Below are positions 26,424 to 35,877 of a stretch of 64,000 nucleotides of DNA, one piece after another. The stretch lies in assembly GCF_007830595.1 (NCBI RefSeq), contig NZ_VLLD01000005.1, one strand, 5' to 3'. This stretch comes from Treponema_B putidum. Its GTDB lineage: Bacteria; Spirochaetota; Spirochaetia; Treponematales; Treponemataceae. The notes below the pieces were generated by a model. The model was not told the origin of the DNA. It searched no databases and worked only from the letters and a program-made list of their open reading frames with translations. Position numbers and translations under genes: made by a program. Position 1 is the first letter of the stretch, and the number at the start of each line of letters is the position of its first letter.

Positions 26424-28208
26424 ATGAAAAAACTTAACGGACTCATAGCCTCCGACGGTTTAGCCGCCGGACCGCTGTATTGTATAATGGAACAGCCTGA
26501 AACGGTGATTCCTTCTTATTCCATATCTGAAAATGAAATTGATTTGCAAAAATCGAGATTGGCCGGTGCCGTGGAAAAGGCAAAAAACGAGCTTTCGGAA
26601 TTAATTTCTTCATCATCTGATTTAGAAAAAAGCGAAAACGATAAAACCGGTGAAGATATTATATCAACCCACATTCTTATGTTGTCGGATACGGCCTTTT
26701 TGGATTCCGTTTTTGCCGATATCGAAAAAACAAGGATGAATGCCGAGTTTGTTTTAAAAAGAAAATTGGACGAGACTGTTGCAATGTTACAAACAGCCGG
26801 AGATGAATACCTTAGTGCCAGAGCTGTAGATATTCAGGATGCTTTTGACTCCGTTTTTGTTCATCTCCTTAAGCAGGGGGCAAGGGATTCCCGATTTACA
26901 AAAGTTCCAAAGGGTGCGATTATTGCAGCCAAGCTGATAAAACCCTCCGAGGCTCTCTTGGTAAAAAATGCGGGAGTGAGCGGTATAATTATGGAAGAGG
27001 GCGGCGTTACCAGCCATATTTCGATTATGGCTCGTGCTTGGGATATTCCCATGCTCGTAGGTGTAAAAAACTGTATGGATTTTGCCCGAACCAATATGCC
27101 CGCAGCTCTCGATGCGGACGGAGGCTTTGTTTTATTTAACCCTTCCAAGACCCTTATAAAAGAATATGAGTGCCGTATCGAAAAAAGAAATGCTGAAATT
27201 AAGGAACTCTTAGAAGCTCAAAAAAATTATACTGAGCGTCTTTCGATTACGACAAAGGATGGAGTTCAGGTTTCGGTAAATGCGAATATTGCCTTCCCCG
27301 AAGAAATTGAAAATAAATTTGTTACCATATCAAACGGCATAGGTCTTTTCCGCTCCGAGTTTTTATTTTTAGAGGACGGTAAAATTCCGGATGAAGATAC
27401 TCAGTTTGAAGCCTATAAAAAAGTTGTCGAAGCTATGGGCAAAAAGCCTGTAGTTATCCGAACCTTCGATGTGGGTGCCGACAAGATGATTGATGAGCAG
27501 GAAAATTTGCGTGAAAAAAATCCCTTGCTCGGCTGGAGGGCTGTCCGCTATTGCATAGAAAGAAAAGAAATTTTTAAAACTCAAATCAATGCTATCTTAC
27601 GGGCAGGAGTATTCGGAAACGTTTTTCTTTTAATTCCGATGATTTCAAACGTTGAAGAGATTATCGAAGTTAAAAAAATAATTGAAGAATGTAAACTTGA
27701 ATGTAATGCTGCCGGTAAAAAAATAATTGAAGAGGTTAATGTCGGAATTATGGTTGAAGTACCCTCGGCGGCTGTAGCAGCCGATCTCTATGCTCCGTAT
27801 TTGGATTTCTTTTCTATCGGAACAAATGATCTTATTCAATACACGATGGCGGCAGACAGAGAAAACACAAAGGTTGCTTATCTTGCAAATTATTTTGAAC
27901 CGGCCGTTTTGCGTCTTATCAAAAATGTTATCGATGCACAAAAGTTTATAAAAGAGCAGGAAGGCCATTTGGTTTCAATGTGCGGAGAAATGGCCTCGCA
28001 TGAAGATGCTGCCTTTTTGCTTTTGGGAATGGGTTTGAGACATTTCAGTATGCCTGCCGGAAAAATTTTAAAAATGCAAAAATTTATGCAGTCCGTAAAA
28101 GTCAAGGATGCGGAAGTCTTATACGAAAAAATTAAAAAGTTAAATTCCGCATCGCAAATAAAAGCAGAGGTACAAAAAACATTGGAGCCCTATTATGCCG
28201 AAAAATAA
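26424..28208 (+). CDS. ptsI: Phosphoenolpyruvate-protein phosphotransferase (PTS enzyme I)
   Basis: 594 residues, the normal length without the GAF domain of PtsP. The phosphorylated His198 is in GGVTSHISIMAR. The PEP-binding barrel has GIGLFRSEFLF, MVEVPSAAV, FFSIGTNDLIQY and VSMCGEMA. It passes phosphate from PEP to HPr. In treponemes without sugar permeases this chain is thought to be regulatory, ending in PtsN, which is also present in this window (46572-47063). It overlaps the next gene der by 14 bp, an unusual but probably translationally coupled arrangement. Confidence 0.95.
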   Translation: MKKLNGLIASDGLAAGPLYCIMEQPETVIPSYSISENEIDLQKSRLAGAVEKAKNELSELISSSSDLEKSENDKTGEDIISTHILMLSDTAFLDSVFADIEKTRMNAEFVLKRKLDETVAMLQTAGDEYLSARAVDIQDAFDSVFVHLLKQGARDSRFTKVPKGAIIAAKLIKPSEALLVKNAGVSGIIMEEGGVTSHISIMARAWDIPMLVGVKNCMDFARTNMPAALDADGGFVLFNPSKTLIKEYECRIEKRNAEIKELLEAQKNYTERLSITTKDGVQVSVNANIAFPEEIENKFVTISNGIGLFRSEFLFLEDGKIPDEDTQFEAYKKVVEAMGKKPVVIRTFDVGADKMIDEQENLREKNPLLGWRAVRYCIERKEIFKTQINAILRAGVFGNVFLLIPMISNVEEIIEVKKIIEECKLECNAAGKKIIEEVNVGIMVEVPSAAVAADLYAPYLDFFSIGTNDLIQYTMAADRENTKVAYLANYFEPAVLRLIKNVIDAQKFIKEQEGHLVSMCGEMASHEDAAFLLLGMGLRHFSMPAGKILKMQKFMQSVKVKDAEVLYEKIKKLNSASQIKAEVQKTLEPYYAEK

Positions 28209-29625
28209 AGAAGAAATTATTGATGAAGAAAATATAGATTCAGTGAACTCGGAATTTTCTCATCAAAAAAAATACCAAAATATTCCTTTGATAGCTATCG
28301 TAGGCCGCCCCAATGTCGGTAAATCTACATTGTTTAACCGCTTTTTAAGAAAACGCCGTTCCATTACCGATCCGACTCCCGGCGTAACCCGCGATCCTGT
28401 TGAAGCTCAGGCAATTATAAACGGCCTTCCCGTTATGCTTGTAGATACGGGCGGCTTTAAACTTACGAGGAGCGGTGATAAGGCAGAAGATACTATAGAT
28501 GAGCTTGTTATGGAAAAAACTATTTCCACTCTAAAAAAAGCCGACAGGATTTTACTTCTTCTCGATGCAGGTCTTGCAACTGCTGAGGACGAAGAGTTTA
28601 TTCAATTTTTACGGCCATATTTTAATAAGCTGGTTGTTGCCGTAAATAAAACTGAGGGCGGAAGACTCATGGCAGAGGCTTGCAACTATTACTCTTACGG
28701 CTTTAAATCTTTGACCTGTATAAGTGCCGAACACGGAGACAATATTTCGGTCTTGGCTCAAGAATTGACAGCCGGTCTTGATTTTAGCAATATAAAAGAA
28801 CTTGAAGAAGATGATACAATAAGAATAACGATTGTCGGTAAACCCAATACGGGAAAGTCAACTTTGGCAAACTATCTTACAGGTTCTTCCGCTTCGATAA
28901 TTTCAAATGTTGCAGGCACTACCCGCGATATTGTTGAAGGAGAATTTTCTTATAAAAATAGAAAATTCGTTATTCAAGATACGGCGGGAATAAGGCGCAA
29001 AGCAAAGGTTAACGAAGATATAGAATATTATTCAGTAGTGCGTGCAATTAAAAGCATGGACAATGCCGATATAGTTTTTCATCTGATAGATGTTCAAGAA
29101 GGTTTAACCGAACAGGATAAAAAAATTATAGTGCAGGCAACTAACCGCGGACTCGGCGTTATCTTTGTTTTAAATAAATGGGATTTGATGGAGCAAACAA
29201 AAAAAGCTTTTAAGGATGAAGAAGAAAGAATAAAGGTTATGTTCGGCAAAATGGACTATGCCCCCGTACTCGCTATTTCGGCAAATGAAGGAATGGGCAT
29301 CAAAGAGCTTTTAAATACGGCTATTAAAATGTTCGAGCAGCTAAATAAAAAAATAGAAACCTCGGCTCTAAACATTGCATTAAAAGATTGGCTTCAAGCC
29401 GCACCCCCTCCGCAAGGCCGTCAAACAGCTTTTACCTTTAAATACATTGTGCAGACAGGTTCCCGCCCGCCTGAGTTTTTGTTGTTTTCAAACAGACCCG
29501 ACTATGTAACCGAATCTTATATGAGGTATATTCAAAATAAAATCAGAAGCGATTTAGGTTTTGAAATGATTCCTATCTTGCTCAAGGTTAAGGGAAGCCG
29601 AAAACGCTGGGAAGAAAGGCTTTAG
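28195..29625 (+). CDS. der: GTPase Der (EngA), ribosome assembly
   Basis: 476 residues with two G domains. G1 motifs are GRPNVGKST (about residue 38) and GKPNTGKST (about 221), each followed by DTGG or DTAG and NKTE/NKWD. The C-terminal KH-like domain closes the protein (RPPEFLLFSN). It is needed for 50S subunit maturation. The first 25 residues are an acidic extension beyond the usual start; an internal start is possible. It begins inside the end of ptsI. Confidence 0.95.
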   Translation: MPKNKEEIIDEENIDSVNSEFSHQKKYQNIPLIAIVGRPNVGKSTLFNRFLRKRRSITDPTPGVTRDPVEAQAIINGLPVMLVDTGGFKLTRSGDKAEDTIDELVMEKTISTLKKADRILLLLDAGLATAEDEEFIQFLRPYFNKLVVAVNKTEGGRLMAEACNYYSYGFKSLTCISAEHGDNISVLAQELTAGLDFSNIKELEEDDTIRITIVGKPNTGKSTLANYLTGSSASIISNVAGTTRDIVEGEFSYKNRKFVIQDTAGIRRKAKVNEDIEYYSVVRAIKSMDNADIVFHLIDVQEGLTEQDKKIIVQATNRGLGVIFVLNKWDLMEQTKKAFKDEEERIKVMFGKMDYAPVLAISANEGMGIKELLNTAIKMFEQLNKKIETSALNIALKDWLQAAPPPQGRQTAFTFKYIVQTGSRPPEFLLFSNRPDYVTESYMRYIQNKIRSDLGFEMIPILLKVKGSRKRWEERL

Positions 29626-29627
29626 AA

Positions 29628-29954
29628 ATGAAAGGTTTTTCGATAGGTGAAGTTGAAAAAATTACAGGAATAAAATCTCATACTTTAAGATATTGGGAAG
29701 ACAATATTCCTGTCTTGCAGCCTAAAAAAGATTTGGGCGGAAGGCGTATTTACAGCTCTCATGATTTGGGAATCATCTATCGGCTGGATTATTTAATAAA
29801 TAAAAAAAAGTATACGGTTGAAGGAGCTGCTGCCGAAATAATAAATCAAAGCGCCGCTCAGGGTTCCCTTACGGCTAAAATATCCGAACTTAGGGATCAA
29901 CTTTTAAATATTTACGGAATTATACGGGAAGAAAAAAATGACGGAACAAAATAA
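29628..29954 (+). CDS. MerR family regulator
   Basis: 108 residues. The winged-helix domain is MKGFSIGEVEKITGIKSHTLRYWE, with GGRRIYSSHDL as the wing. There is only a short helical tail and no effector domain. Such short MerR proteins are common beside der in spirochaetes as far as I recall, but the target here is unknown. It is 2 bp after der and overlaps the next gene by 17 bp, so it belongs to the same operon. Confidence 0.85.
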   Translation: MKGFSIGEVEKITGIKSHTLRYWEDNIPVLQPKKDLGGRRIYSSHDLGIIYRLDYLINKKKYTVEGAAAEIINQSAAQGSLTAKISELRDQLLNIYGIIREEKNDGTK

Positions 29955-31326
29955 ACCATTCTATGAAAAATTTGTAAAGAAGAACGAAATAAAAATTCAC
30001 CATCAAAAAAATAAAGAAAAAGAATTTGATGGAAATCTGAATAAAGAAAAAAATACCGAAAACAAAAATAATCGGCAAAAAATTCAGATAAAGAGTGTAA
30101 AGACAAAAAATACAGGAAAAAATATTTTTAAGGAAAATGATGAGGCTGCAAAGATTCTTTTAAATTCCTTTGACCTTATTATAAAAGATGCTTTAAAACT
30201 TTCTTCAAAACAGTCAGCCTCGGTTCCAAAGGATATCCGTATCTTATTCCATGAACTTACAAATGAAAGAGGCTCGCGAAAAGTAAATTACCTAAATAAT
30301 CCCGTAAAATTAACGGCCTATATTTACCACTATATGTGGTGGAACTTGGTGCGTATTTCAAAATTGATAGGCAATCTTGATTTTGATTTAAAGGACGGAG
30401 ATACGATTGCGGACTTCGGCTGCGGGCCTATGACCCTTATGTGTGCTTTTTGGATTGCTAAACCGGAATTGCGTTCAAAAAAACTTCATTGGTATTGTGC
30501 CGATATTTCAGGAAAGGCTTTGGCGGCAGGAGAGGCTTTGTTTAATTCTCTTTTTGCTTTTACAAATCAAAATGCCGGAATAGAGCAAGCACCGAATTGG
30601 AAACTTACAAAATTAAACGGCAGCTTCGGTCTTCCGTTAAAAGAAAAGGTAGATCTTTTTGTAAGTGCAAATATGTTCAATGAAATATTTTGGGATTCTT
30701 CAATTAAGATTGACGGAGAAGCTGAAAGAGCTGCAAAAACAATTCAGCATTATCTTCAAGAGGACGGTGCAGCTTTAATAATTGAACCTGGCATACCCCT
30801 TGCGGGGGAATTTGTTTCAGCCTTGCGTAAAAACTTTATCCAAAAAAAATATGAGATTATCTCGCCTTGCCCTCATATGGGAATCTGTCCAATCCCCGGA
30901 AAAAAAATAACTGAACCGAGAGATGTGAAATATCCGGTAGCTTCCGGTAAGTGGTGTCATTTTTATTTTTATGCCGATGATGCTCCTCCAAAACTTGTTG
31001 AGCTTTCTGAAGCTGCAAGGCTTGAAAAAACCAGAGCAAGTCTTTCTTTTATATATTGCAGAGGAGAAAAAAAACAAAAAGGGGTTGAGACTGAAAAGAA
31101 AAAAGAATTCCTTGCACGTATCAGTTCTGAAATAATAAAACTTTCCGACGGTCAAATAGGCCGCTATGCTTGCTCCGAAAAAGGCTTTTTGCTCTTAACC
31201 GAAAAAAAAGGAGCACGGTCAAAACTTAAAGAATATGTGGACGGCTCTCTTATAAAGATTGAAACCGAAAAAATAAACCGGTTCTTCCATGACAGAAAAA
31301 CCGGTGCTTTGATTGTTCAAGTTTAA
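29938..31326 (+). CDS. Rsm22-like methyltransferase-fold protein
   Basis: 462 residues. After a lysine-rich, low-complexity N-terminus of about 60 residues, the core shows a SAM-type fold (ADFGCGPMTLM, WYCADISGKAL) and the Rsm22 signature IIEPGIPLAGEFV, CPHMGICPI and KWCHFYF. In mitochondria this protein aids small ribosomal subunit assembly and likely binds an iron-sulphur cluster. The bacterial function is not settled. It forms an operon with der and the MerR gene. Confidence 0.85.
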   Translation: MTEQNKPFYEKFVKKNEIKIHHQKNKEKEFDGNLNKEKNTENKNNRQKIQIKSVKTKNTGKNIFKENDEAAKILLNSFDLIIKDALKLSSKQSASVPKDIRILFHELTNERGSRKVNYLNNPVKLTAYIYHYMWWNLVRISKLIGNLDFDLKDGDTIADFGCGPMTLMCAFWIAKPELRSKKLHWYCADISGKALAAGEALFNSLFAFTNQNAGIEQAPNWKLTKLNGSFGLPLKEKVDLFVSANMFNEIFWDSSIKIDGEAERAAKTIQHYLQEDGAALIIEPGIPLAGEFVSALRKNFIQKKYEIISPCPHMGICPIPGKKITEPRDVKYPVASGKWCHFYFYADDAPPKLVELSEAARLEKTRASLSFIYCRGEKKQKGVETEKKKEFLARISSEIIKLSDGQIGRYACSEKGFLLLTEKKGARSKLKEYVDGSLIKIETEKINRFFHDRKTGALIVQV

Positions 31327-31341
31327 TTAGACCTTAAACTT
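31319..31341. terminator. Short inverted repeat between convergent genes
   Basis: AAGTTTAA (31319-31326) and TTAAACTT (31334-31341) pair with a 7-nt loop and contain the stop codons of both converging genes. No clear T-run, so it is a weak terminator candidate in both directions. Confidence 0.35.
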
Positions 31342-33465
31342 ATTAACTTCTGCCGACAGCCGGCTGATACTGTTTTTATTTTTTTGAGAAATATCGCTTA
31401 CTTCTTTACTTGAGTCATTTATCTCGGAAGCGGCTGCCGACATTTCATTCATACTGTTGTTAATATTTTTGGTAAGCATATCAAGTTTTTGCATTTCTTC
31501 CGAAACCTTAATACCTCCGGAAAGCATTTCAATAGATCTGGTCTTTACTTCGTCTGTTATTGTAGTTATATTTTTTATCGCCTGTAAAACTTCATTGCTT
31601 CCGTTTTCTTGTTCTTTCATAGCCGCTACTATAAGCTCCTCTTGCTCTGAAATTTGATTTACCAATTCGTAAACGGTAATAAAAGATTTTTCGGCAGCAT
31701 CTCCTACGACTGAAAGTTTTTCGATAATCTGGGTAGATTTTTTCATAACTTCGCCTATCTGCTTGCCCTGCATATTTGATTCCTCTGAAAGCTTTCTGAT
31801 TTCGTCGGCTACAACGGCAAAGCCTTTTCCGCTCTCGCCTGCATGGGCCGCCTCAATTGCTGCATTCATAGCCAAAAGATTTGTCTGACTTGCAATATTT
31901 TGAATAATCTCACTCGTTTCAAGAAGAGATGCAGAAAGAGATGCTATTTGAGCAACGACATCATTTGCCGACTTTGCTCCGTCCTTACCGTTTTTTGTCT
32001 GTTCATATACCGTTTTAATTAGGGTATTATTTTTTTCAAGGTTTTTTGTGACCGAAGCGATATTTGCCGTCATTTGTTCAACCGCTGCAGAGGACTGCTC
32101 AATGCTTGAAGCCTGTACTTCAATATCGCTGTCCAATTCTCCAAGCCTGCTGATAACCTGTTCGATTGTTGCAGATGTTTCGGTTACACTGGAGCTCTGA
32201 TTTTCTGTTTGGGCCTTTACTGATTCTATATTCTGGGTGATTTGATGTATTGCACTTACTCTTTCTGCTATGTTGTTTGCAAGGGCCTCACCGACCTCGC
32301 TCATTTCTTGTGAATTCATTAAAACCGCTTTTATCATATAGCTTATTTTTGCAATCGTGTCGGCAAAATATCCTGTCAGCTTTCCAATTTCATTGTTACC
32401 CGTTGCAGGAAGAGCAACCCGTAAGTCTCCTTCCGAAATGCTTTTAAGAGAGTCGATAACTTTATTAACAGGACGTATGATAATAAATTTTGTAAAAATT
32501 ATAATTGTCAAAACAAATAGAATAAATATAAAAACTAAAACAGCTGTTGTCTTTACAAAAAAGTTTGTTTGACTTTTTTGAATTGCTTCAATAGAATATA
32601 CAAATTTTGAGTATCCTATTATATTTCCTGAAAAATCATACATAGGATAATAAGCCGCTGCGTTGGTTCCATTAATTTTGATAAGATTCTCTTTGTTTCC
32701 TAATTCTTCCATAAGCGCAGCAGAGTCTTCGGAATTATCATTTTCAAAATTGGAGCCCATTATTTTATAAGTATTGTCTAAAGTGCGGGCACATATGCTT
32801 ATATTTAAACCGCCTTCCAATACTTCCTGAGAACAGCTCTTAAGAAAATTTTGTATAAAGTCGCTGTTAACATCGCCCCCATATTCTACCGAACCTATGT
32901 GTTTATTGTTTTGATCAAAAAGAGGTTTTACTACTCTAAAACCCAAATCGCTTACTCCTACTTCAAGACCGTGTATTTCTTTTTTTTCGGAATTTGCTTG
33001 CAAAATTGTTTTTCTAAATCCTGAAAGATCATCATCGAATTTTTTAGGATTTTGAACGCGCAAAAATGAAATTGCAGGCGGTATATGAAAATGGAATTGT
33101 TTAGCTTTATAATTCTTTTTCATTTTATCAAAAAGGGGTAATGTAAGTTCGGTAAGAGTTTCTCTGTCTCTTTCGGCAAAGGCTTTGATTATTTTATCAT
33201 CTTTTGAGATATTATCCAATATTATTTTCCCCATAATCTCATAAGTATTTAACTCATGGTTGAAGGCCGAATGTTTTAGATCCGCCATCATCTTTATTTG
33301 TTTTTCAGAAAATTTTCTAAGGCTTCGCCAATCCTTATATCCGATTATCAGATATTGTATTAAAAGCAGTATAACGGTAAAAATTAAAAGTTTACTACCT
33401 ATGGAATGAAACCTCGTCTTTGCCGTCCGGGAAGTAATAGCTGAGGTACCTTTTGTTTCTGACAT
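31327..33465 (-). CDS. Methyl-accepting chemotaxis protein
   Basis: 712 residues from ATG 33465, which has AAGGAG; the longer frame (33528) overlaps the next gene and is less likely. TM1 lies near the N-terminus, then a periplasmic Cache-type sensor of about 250 residues (FHFHIPPAISFLRVQNPKKF, EHGLEVG-like segments) and TM2, HAMP, then the long coiled-coil signalling domain with the hairpin motif IASQTNLLAMNAAIEAAHAGESGKGFAVVADEIRKL. It reports a small ligand to CheA/CheW. Ligand unknown. Confidence 0.93.
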   Translation of the reverse strand: MSETKGTSAITSRTAKTRFHSIGSKLLIFTVILLLIQYLIIGYKDWRSLRKFSEKQIKMMADLKHSAFNHELNTYEIMGKIILDNISKDDKIIKAFAERDRETLTELTLPLFDKMKKNYKAKQFHFHIPPAISFLRVQNPKKFDDDLSGFRKTILQANSEKKEIHGLEVGVSDLGFRVVKPLFDQNNKHIGSVEYGGDVNSDFIQNFLKSCSQEVLEGGLNISICARTLDNTYKIMGSNFENDNSEDSAALMEELGNKENLIKINGTNAAAYYPMYDFSGNIIGYSKFVYSIEAIQKSQTNFFVKTTAVLVFIFILFVLTIIIFTKFIIIRPVNKVIDSLKSISEGDLRVALPATGNNEIGKLTGYFADTIAKISYMIKAVLMNSQEMSEVGEALANNIAERVSAIHQITQNIESVKAQTENQSSSVTETSATIEQVISRLGELDSDIEVQASSIEQSSAAVEQMTANIASVTKNLEKNNTLIKTVYEQTKNGKDGAKSANDVVAQIASLSASLLETSEIIQNIASQTNLLAMNAAIEAAHAGESGKGFAVVADEIRKLSEESNMQGKQIGEVMKKSTQIIEKLSVVGDAAEKSFITVYELVNQISEQEELIVAAMKEQENGSNEVLQAIKNITTITDEVKTRSIEMLSGGIKVSEEMQKLDMLTKNINNSMNEMSAAASEINDSSKEVSDISQKNKNSISRLSAEVNKFKV

Positions 33466-33505
33466 AAAAAATCTCCTTAGATCTAAATATAAATTTTTTG
33501 AAATA

Positions 33506-35764
33506 TTACTTTTGTTTTCTTGCTTCAATCTTTACAGGGTCATAAAAGCCTTCTTTCCAGTTAAACCGTGAAGTATCTTCTATGAAGCTTCCATTTCTGC
33601 ATGAACTTACAATGTATCTGTACTCACTACGCTCTATTTCCGTGTGAGAAAAATCAAGAAGGAATTTATCGAATCCTTTTTTTTCGAGAGCCCCAATGCG
33701 GTCGGTTATCGAAAACGGTTTTTCCGGCAGAACAAATGAAGCCGACGGTGTTGAAAAAGTTTTAAACGCCTCTCCTTGTTTATCGGAAAAATATAAGAAA
33801 TCATAAGTTTTAGGGAGCGTAAATCTCATCCTAAATAGGGCAGGATAGGCAAAAACGGGAATCAGTACCTGTTTTCTCATGCCGGGAGTGTAAACCTCTT
33901 CAAGATTTTTTTGAGAGTTTTCGATGGGAGATATAAACTTTAAAATATTATTTTCTTGAAGCCATTTTACCGCCCATCGGTTAAAGCTGTAAAGATAGGG
34001 GCCGGCAACAAGGTTTAAATTTTTATTTTTCAGCATTGTAATATGAGCAGGATTGTTTATTACAAATTGAGTATATCCTTTTTCTATGAGGCCGAAAAGA
34101 TATAGTTCAAGCTCATCGCTTTCTGCCTGCCCCATAAAAGGATCGAGGGAAATAAAGATTTCCCGCTTTGAGAAAGGAAGAGGTTTGCCGTTTTTTTGAG
34201 TACCGGCTAAGGCATCCTTTGTATCCTCGTTTAGGTTTATAATTACCCGCACAGGTTTATCGGAAAGAATTGTGTGGAGGCTGTTTACGGAGGACACTTG
34301 AACATAGAAACCGTCCGGGAAAATATCTATATTGGATTTAGTCAAAATATTCTTGCTCCGCTTATCCTCATGTCTTTTTTTGACTCCTGTTTTGGCAGAG
34401 GCTTTTGTATTCTCCTCAATGTTCCCGGCCGGATTTCCTTCGGGATAGAGCTTAAGCTCGGGAAGTTTGTCATCGCCGGGCCTTTTTCTAAATGGGCTTA
34501 GAGTTTTGGGAAGCACCGGAGGATAACGCTTGCTCATGCTTTTAGTCTGCAAAAGGTAAACGCTGTCTCCTATGCCGAAATCGGCAGGAACTTGAATCCA
34601 TACTTTTTCAGCTGAACCTGCTTTTTGTGCGGCCGATTTTTCAACTCGGATATCTTGAATTTTCCAACTCTCTCTTCCGCGGTCATCCTTTGTATGGAGC
34701 CGAATCGAATCTCCGAAATCGGGAGTATAGGAGCCGCCCTTTAAAAGCACATAGTGAACCTTTCTCATTGGGTCTTCTTTTGTTTTTCCTTCAACTTCTT
34801 TAATCTTAAATTGGGCGGTTTTGTCTATAGTTCCTAAAAAAATACCCGTGCCCCCTGCCTGATTCGGGCTTAATATTTCCTCAGCCTTTGAAGAAACAAA
34901 TAAAAAACTCGTCTTTTTTCGGGCAAAGTCTCCGGCTAAAATGCGGCGGCCTGTTTCGACGGCTTCTTTTTTATTCTTTTCCCAGTTATCGATTACATGG
35001 CGGTAGGCTGAAACTACCGTCCCTACATATTCCGCACTCTTCATTCTTCCTTCAATTTTAAAAGAGGAGACCCCTGCTCTTATAAGGTCGGGAACATAAT
35101 CGATGAGCTGCAAGTCATGGGGTGAAAAATAATAGCCGTCCTTATCCCCTTGAGGTGTGTGGGCTGTGTACAGTCTTCGGCAGGCTTGGGCACACATTCC
35201 GCGGTTTGCCGATTTTCCTCCGAGGTATGAAGAAAACATACAAAGCCCCGATTGGCAGACGCAGAGAGCTCCGTGCACAAAAACCTCAAGCTCGCAGGAG
35301 GTGTTTAAGTTGACCGCTTCAATTTCTTTTAGTGAAAGCTCTCTGGCTAAAACGACCCTTGATATTCCGAACCGGCTTAAAGCATTTGCAGCCTTGGCCG
35401 AGGCTATATTCATCTGGGTTGAAGCGTGGAGCCTCAACCCCGGAAAATAGGTTTTAGCCATTTGGACTATACCTAAATCTTGGACAATGATTCCGTCAGG
35501 AGAAACGGAAGCAAGGTATTTTAAAAAGCGGTACATCTTTTCGGTTTCTTCTTCGGTTAAAACCGTATTAACGGTAACATAGACCTTTTTATTCCGCTTG
35601 TGAAGACTGTCTACGGCTGCTTCAAATTGGTTCCATGCAAAATTGGAGGAACGCATACGCGCATTAAAAGTTTTTAAGCCTAAATATACGGCATCTGCTC
35701 CTTCGTTTACGGCAGCATCAAGGGCCTCGGTATTCCCTGCCGGAGCTAAAAGTTCTACGTTCAT
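33506..35764 (-). CDS. U32 family peptidase-like protein (RlhA/TrhP type)
   Basis: 752 residues. The N-terminal U32 domain has LLAPAGNTEALDAAVNEGADAVYLG, STQMNI, and FVHGALCVCQSGLCMFSSYLGGKSANRGMCAQACRR, the four-cysteine signature of the family. A long C-terminal extension resembles the RlhA type. These proteins modify tRNA or 23S rRNA by hydroxylation; E. coli RlhA acts on 23S rRNA. Which substrate applies here cannot be told. It is preceded by a promoter. Confidence 0.85.
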   Translation of the reverse strand: MNVELLAPAGNTEALDAAVNEGADAVYLGLKTFNARMRSSNFAWNQFEAAVDSLHKRNKKVYVTVNTVLTEEETEKMYRFLKYLASVSPDGIIVQDLGIVQMAKTYFPGLRLHASTQMNIASAKAANALSRFGISRVVLARELSLKEIEAVNLNTSCELEVFVHGALCVCQSGLCMFSSYLGGKSANRGMCAQACRRLYTAHTPQGDKDGYYFSPHDLQLIDYVPDLIRAGVSSFKIEGRMKSAEYVGTVVSAYRHVIDNWEKNKKEAVETGRRILAGDFARKKTSFLFVSSKAEEILSPNQAGGTGIFLGTIDKTAQFKIKEVEGKTKEDPMRKVHYVLLKGGSYTPDFGDSIRLHTKDDRGRESWKIQDIRVEKSAAQKAGSAEKVWIQVPADFGIGDSVYLLQTKSMSKRYPPVLPKTLSPFRKRPGDDKLPELKLYPEGNPAGNIEENTKASAKTGVKKRHEDKRSKNILTKSNIDIFPDGFYVQVSSVNSLHTILSDKPVRVIINLNEDTKDALAGTQKNGKPLPFSKREIFISLDPFMGQAESDELELYLFGLIEKGYTQFVINNPAHITMLKNKNLNLVAGPYLYSFNRWAVKWLQENNILKFISPIENSQKNLEEVYTPGMRKQVLIPVFAYPALFRMRFTLPKTYDFLYFSDKQGEAFKTFSTPSASFVLPEKPFSITDRIGALEKKGFDKFLLDFSHTEIERSEYRYIVSSCRNGSFIEDTSRFNWKEGFYDPVKIEARKQK

Positions 35765-35783
35765 TGTTTATACCTCATATTTA

Positions 35784-35812
35784 ATTGTATCATATTTTAC
35801 AAAAAAAATCAA
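35784..35812 (-). promoter_or_regulatory. Promoter of the U32 gene
   Basis: Minus strand TTGATT (35812-35807), 17-bp spacer, TACAAT (35789-35784), 20 bp before the start codon. Confidence 0.5.
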
Positions 35813-35877
35813 AAAAATCCGGTAAGAAGGAATAAAAGATTTGTGATGTCAGAATGATAACTGTTCTTATTTTTAAT

